NCBI GenBank assembly: GCA_007131125.1
Contig: SLRE01000329.1
Location: 1-8,605 of the forward strand
Length of the DNA stretch: 8,605 bases
From: Bacteroidales bacterium
GTDB lineage: Bacteria; Bacteroidota; Bacteroidia; Bacteroidales; UBA7960
Reading direction: 5' to 3'
Part shown: in pieces, positions 6,782-8,605 of the stretch
Layout: each line of letters begins with the position of its first letter
How positions within the stretch are numbered: position 1 is the stretch's first letter
The notes under the pieces: generated by a model
Told to the model about the DNA's origin: nothing
Seen by the model: the letters and a program-made list of their open reading frames with translations, nothing else
The model's database searches: none
Program-made: the position numbers and the translations under genes

Positions 6782-8470
6782 TTAACTCTTTATTTTTTTC
6801 TCAACCATGGCCAGGATTTCTTTTTCCTTTTTTATGGCAGCATTTTCAATTTCACTGCCTTTTTTAAAAACTTTCTCCACATAAGCTTTATCTTCAAGAT
6901 CTCCGGCATTGATCTTTACATTAAGAAATGCACCCATTACTGCTGCTCTTGCGCAGATGGCTCCTACGGCTGCATCGCTGGCCGAGCTTTCCAGGCCTTT
7001 TTCTGCCATCATTTCCATCACCTCCATGGATTCATAAGCTTTTTCCATTACCCGGAAGGGAATTTCAATGGCATAACGTGTGGCATCCTGAATGGCCTTT
7101 TTGCGGGCTTTTTTGTCTTCTTCTGTCTTTTTGGGAAGACCGAAAGATTCCATGATCTTGTTGAAAGCGCGGGTATCTTCATCAACAAGGTAAAGCAACT
7201 CCTCTTTATAAGCCTGTCCTTTCTCTGCCACCTTGCTGAATTCTTCCCATCGTTCGTCCCATCCCCTTTTATGGGAGGAAAGATTGGCCACCATGGTACC
7301 CAGGGAAACCCCAAGGGCCCCGACATAGGCCGATACCGAACCACCTCCGGGGGCGGGAGACTCACTGGCCGTTTCGTCAGCAAAACCTTCCACGGACAGA
7401 TCCACCAGCTTTTCACCGGCATCTTCGGCTATCATGTATTCAATAATTTTCTCTTTGGGATTGAATGGCTTCAGCTCATCCAGACCCATTGATTTAACAG
7501 CAATCTTGATGAGTTCCGACTCTGAAACTCCGAGGCTGCGGTTTTGTTTGGCAAGGAAATATTTTCCAGCATCCAGCATGGCTTTCAGGGGAACCAGCCC
7601 GACAAGCTCTGATCCGGTAACACGCACTCCCCTGTCATCGGCTTTTTTACAAACTTCATCAAAAGCAACGTGCACAGGAGTGATGCTGATATTGGTCAGG
7701 TTCATGGAAATCTGGGCAATACCATATTCTTCAATAAACCAGCCAATCCCTTTCACAGCTTTCAAAGTACCGGGAATGTGCACCGGGTCGCCTTTTTCAT
7801 CTTTTACGATTTTTCCGGTCAGTGGGTGCCCTTCTCTTTTTACCCGGCCTTTTTCACGAACATCAAAGGCAATGGCATTGGCCCGGCGGGTAGAAGTGGT
7901 ATTGAGGTTGATGTTGTATGCAACAAGAAAATCCCTTGCCCCTACGGCAGTTAGTCCGGCTTTAACATTGAGCTTATCCGGACCGAAATCAGGCTTCCAT
8001 TCGGGGTTGGATAATTTGTCAGCCATGCCTTCATACTCACCGCTTCGGCAGTTGGCCAGGTTTTTTCTTTCAGGTTTCAAAGCAGCATTTTCGTAACAGT
8101 AAACGGATATCCCCAGCTCTTCTCCGATGCGTTTGGCCAGCTTGCGGGCATATTCCACAACTTCATCCATTTCAATATTGGCAACCGGCACCAGGGGGCA
8201 CACATCTGTAGCACCCATGCGGGGGTGCTCTCCTTTGTGCTTGCTCATGTCAATCAGTTCGGATGCTTTTTTTACCGCCTTAAAAGCAGCTTCAATCACT
8301 TCATCGGGTGTTCCAACAAAAGTTACCACCGTGCGATTGGTGGCTTTGCCGGGATCCACATCCAGCAATTTCACCCCTTCAGAGGTTTCTATCTCATGGG
8401 CGATCTGGTTGATGATCCCCATGTCTTTTCCTTCACTAAAATTCGGTACGCATTCAATCAGTTTCTTCAT
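6782..8470 (-). CDS. ftcD: Bifunctional glutamate formimidoyltransferase / formimidoyl-THF cyclodeaminase
   Basis: This cytoplasmic enzyme ends histidine degradation. The N-terminal part transfers the formimino group from formiminoglutamate to tetrahydrofolate, releasing glutamate; the C-terminal part cyclises the product to 5,10-methenyl-THF and ammonia, feeding one-carbon metabolism. The formimidoyltransferase part spans about residues 1-325, beginning LIECVPNFSEG. Its SKHKGEHPRMGATD segment places His82 at the position of the catalytic His of the mammalian enzyme. The helical cyclodeaminase part spans about 357-555, with the SPAPGGGSVSA motif at 371-381 and an acidic DEDTRAF segment at 430-436. 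At 562 residues both domains are complete, and the length is close to the animal fusion protein (about 540). The ATG at 8470 opens directly into the family motif. No hutH, hutU or hutI is in the window; 135 bases without a gene lie upstream, so it probably has its own promoter. A strong terminator follows. Confidence 0.96.
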   Translation of the reverse strand: MKKLIECVPNFSEGKDMGIINQIAHEIETSEGVKLLDVDPGKATNRTVVTFVGTPDEVIEAAFKAVKKASELIDMSKHKGEHPRMGATDVCPLVPVANIEMDEVVEYARKLAKRIGEELGISVYCYENAALKPERKNLANCRSGEYEGMADKLSNPEWKPDFGPDKLNVKAGLTAVGARDFLVAYNINLNTTSTRRANAIAFDVREKGRVKREGHPLTGKIVKDEKGDPVHIPGTLKAVKGIGWFIEEYGIAQISMNLTNISITPVHVAFDEVCKKADDRGVRVTGSELVGLVPLKAMLDAGKYFLAKQNRSLGVSESELIKIAVKSMGLDELKPFNPKEKIIEYMIAEDAGEKLVDLSVEGFADETASESPAPGGGSVSAYVGALGVSLGTMVANLSSHKRGWDERWEEFSKVAEKGQAYKEELLYLVDEDTRAFNKIMESFGLPKKTEEDKKARKKAIQDATRYAIEIPFRVMEKAYESMEVMEMMAEKGLESSASDAAVGAICARAAVMGAFLNVKINAGDLEDKAYVEKVFKKGSEIENAAIKKEKEILAMVEKKIKS

Positions 8471-8605
8471 ACTTTCAGGTTTTTATTGTTGGTCTGATAA
8501 TTTCCCGGGAAAAATATTTTATTCAAAAAATTATGAATAGTGCGAAATTATAAAATGCCGGGCAATGGCAGGCATATTCCGCAAAAATAAATTTTGACCC
8601 CTTCT
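8471..8605. promoter_or_regulatory. ftcD upstream region with promoter candidate and three inverted repeats
   Basis: No gene is seen here. On the minus strand TATTTTTG (8589-8582) exactly matches TAnnTTTG; the bases needed to judge its -33 element run up to the window end. Between it and the ftcD ATG lie three dyads: TTTCCCGGGAAA (8501-8512, perfect 12-bp palindrome), TATTCA-N8-TGAATA (8520-8539) and ATGCC-N11-GGCAT (8555-8575). The palindrome is 30 bases upstream of the start codon and would lie within the leader if this promoter is used. Any of these could be an operator, but none is recognised. Confidence 0.4.

Noticed and set aside
6746..7492. A 248-codon open frame on the plus strand, Phe- and Cys-rich, opposite ftcD
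   Set aside because: It is antisense to the well-conserved cyclodeaminase part of ftcD; its Phe richness is what antisense reading of Lys/Glu codons produces, and it shows no family motif.
7434..8096. A 220-codon open frame on the plus strand opposite ftcD
   Set aside because: Ser/Pro/Phe-rich shadow of the formimidoyltransferase domain with no recognisable domain.

Overview
The window reads as an ordinary stretch of chromosome from a member of the Bacteroidota. This is inferred from three things: start codons lack Shine-Dalgarno sequences and sit behind A/T-rich leaders; several intergenic gaps carry matches to the Bacteroidota -7 promoter element TAnnTTTG; and QueA is longer than the E. 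coli enzyme. No rRNA, tRNA, CRISPR array, insertion sequence, phage gene or obvious island boundary was seen.

Layout, left to right. A 5'-truncated multi-spanning membrane protein (3-530, +) ends one base from the end of a convergent queA (532-1773, -), which makes the queuosine precursor in tRNA. Upstream of queA on the same strand is a long-chain acyl-CoA synthetase-like gene (1832-3784, -); the 58-base gap between them holds a good promoter candidate for queA. A 178-base divergent intergenic region separates the acyl-CoA synthetase from a SulP anion transporter with a C-terminal STAS domain (3963-5615, +). The transporter converges, with a 21-base gap, on a fold-type III PLP enzyme of the D-threonine aldolase / D-serine dehydratase family (5637-6710, -). 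Upstream of that, also on the minus strand, is a bifunctional formimidoyltransferase-cyclodeaminase, ftcD (6782-8470, -), the last step of histidine degradation to glutamate. The final 135 bases are the ftcD upstream region.

The genes do not form one pathway. They look like separate housekeeping or metabolic units: tRNA modification, fatty acid activation, anion transport, D-amino acid catabolism, and histidine/one-carbon metabolism. I did not find evidence for a previously undescribed system. The most interesting local structure is the 71-base gap between ftcD and the D-amino-acid enzyme: a strong intrinsic-terminator hairpin with a T-run ends four bases before the next start codon, and the same bases contain a consensus-like promoter for that next gene.
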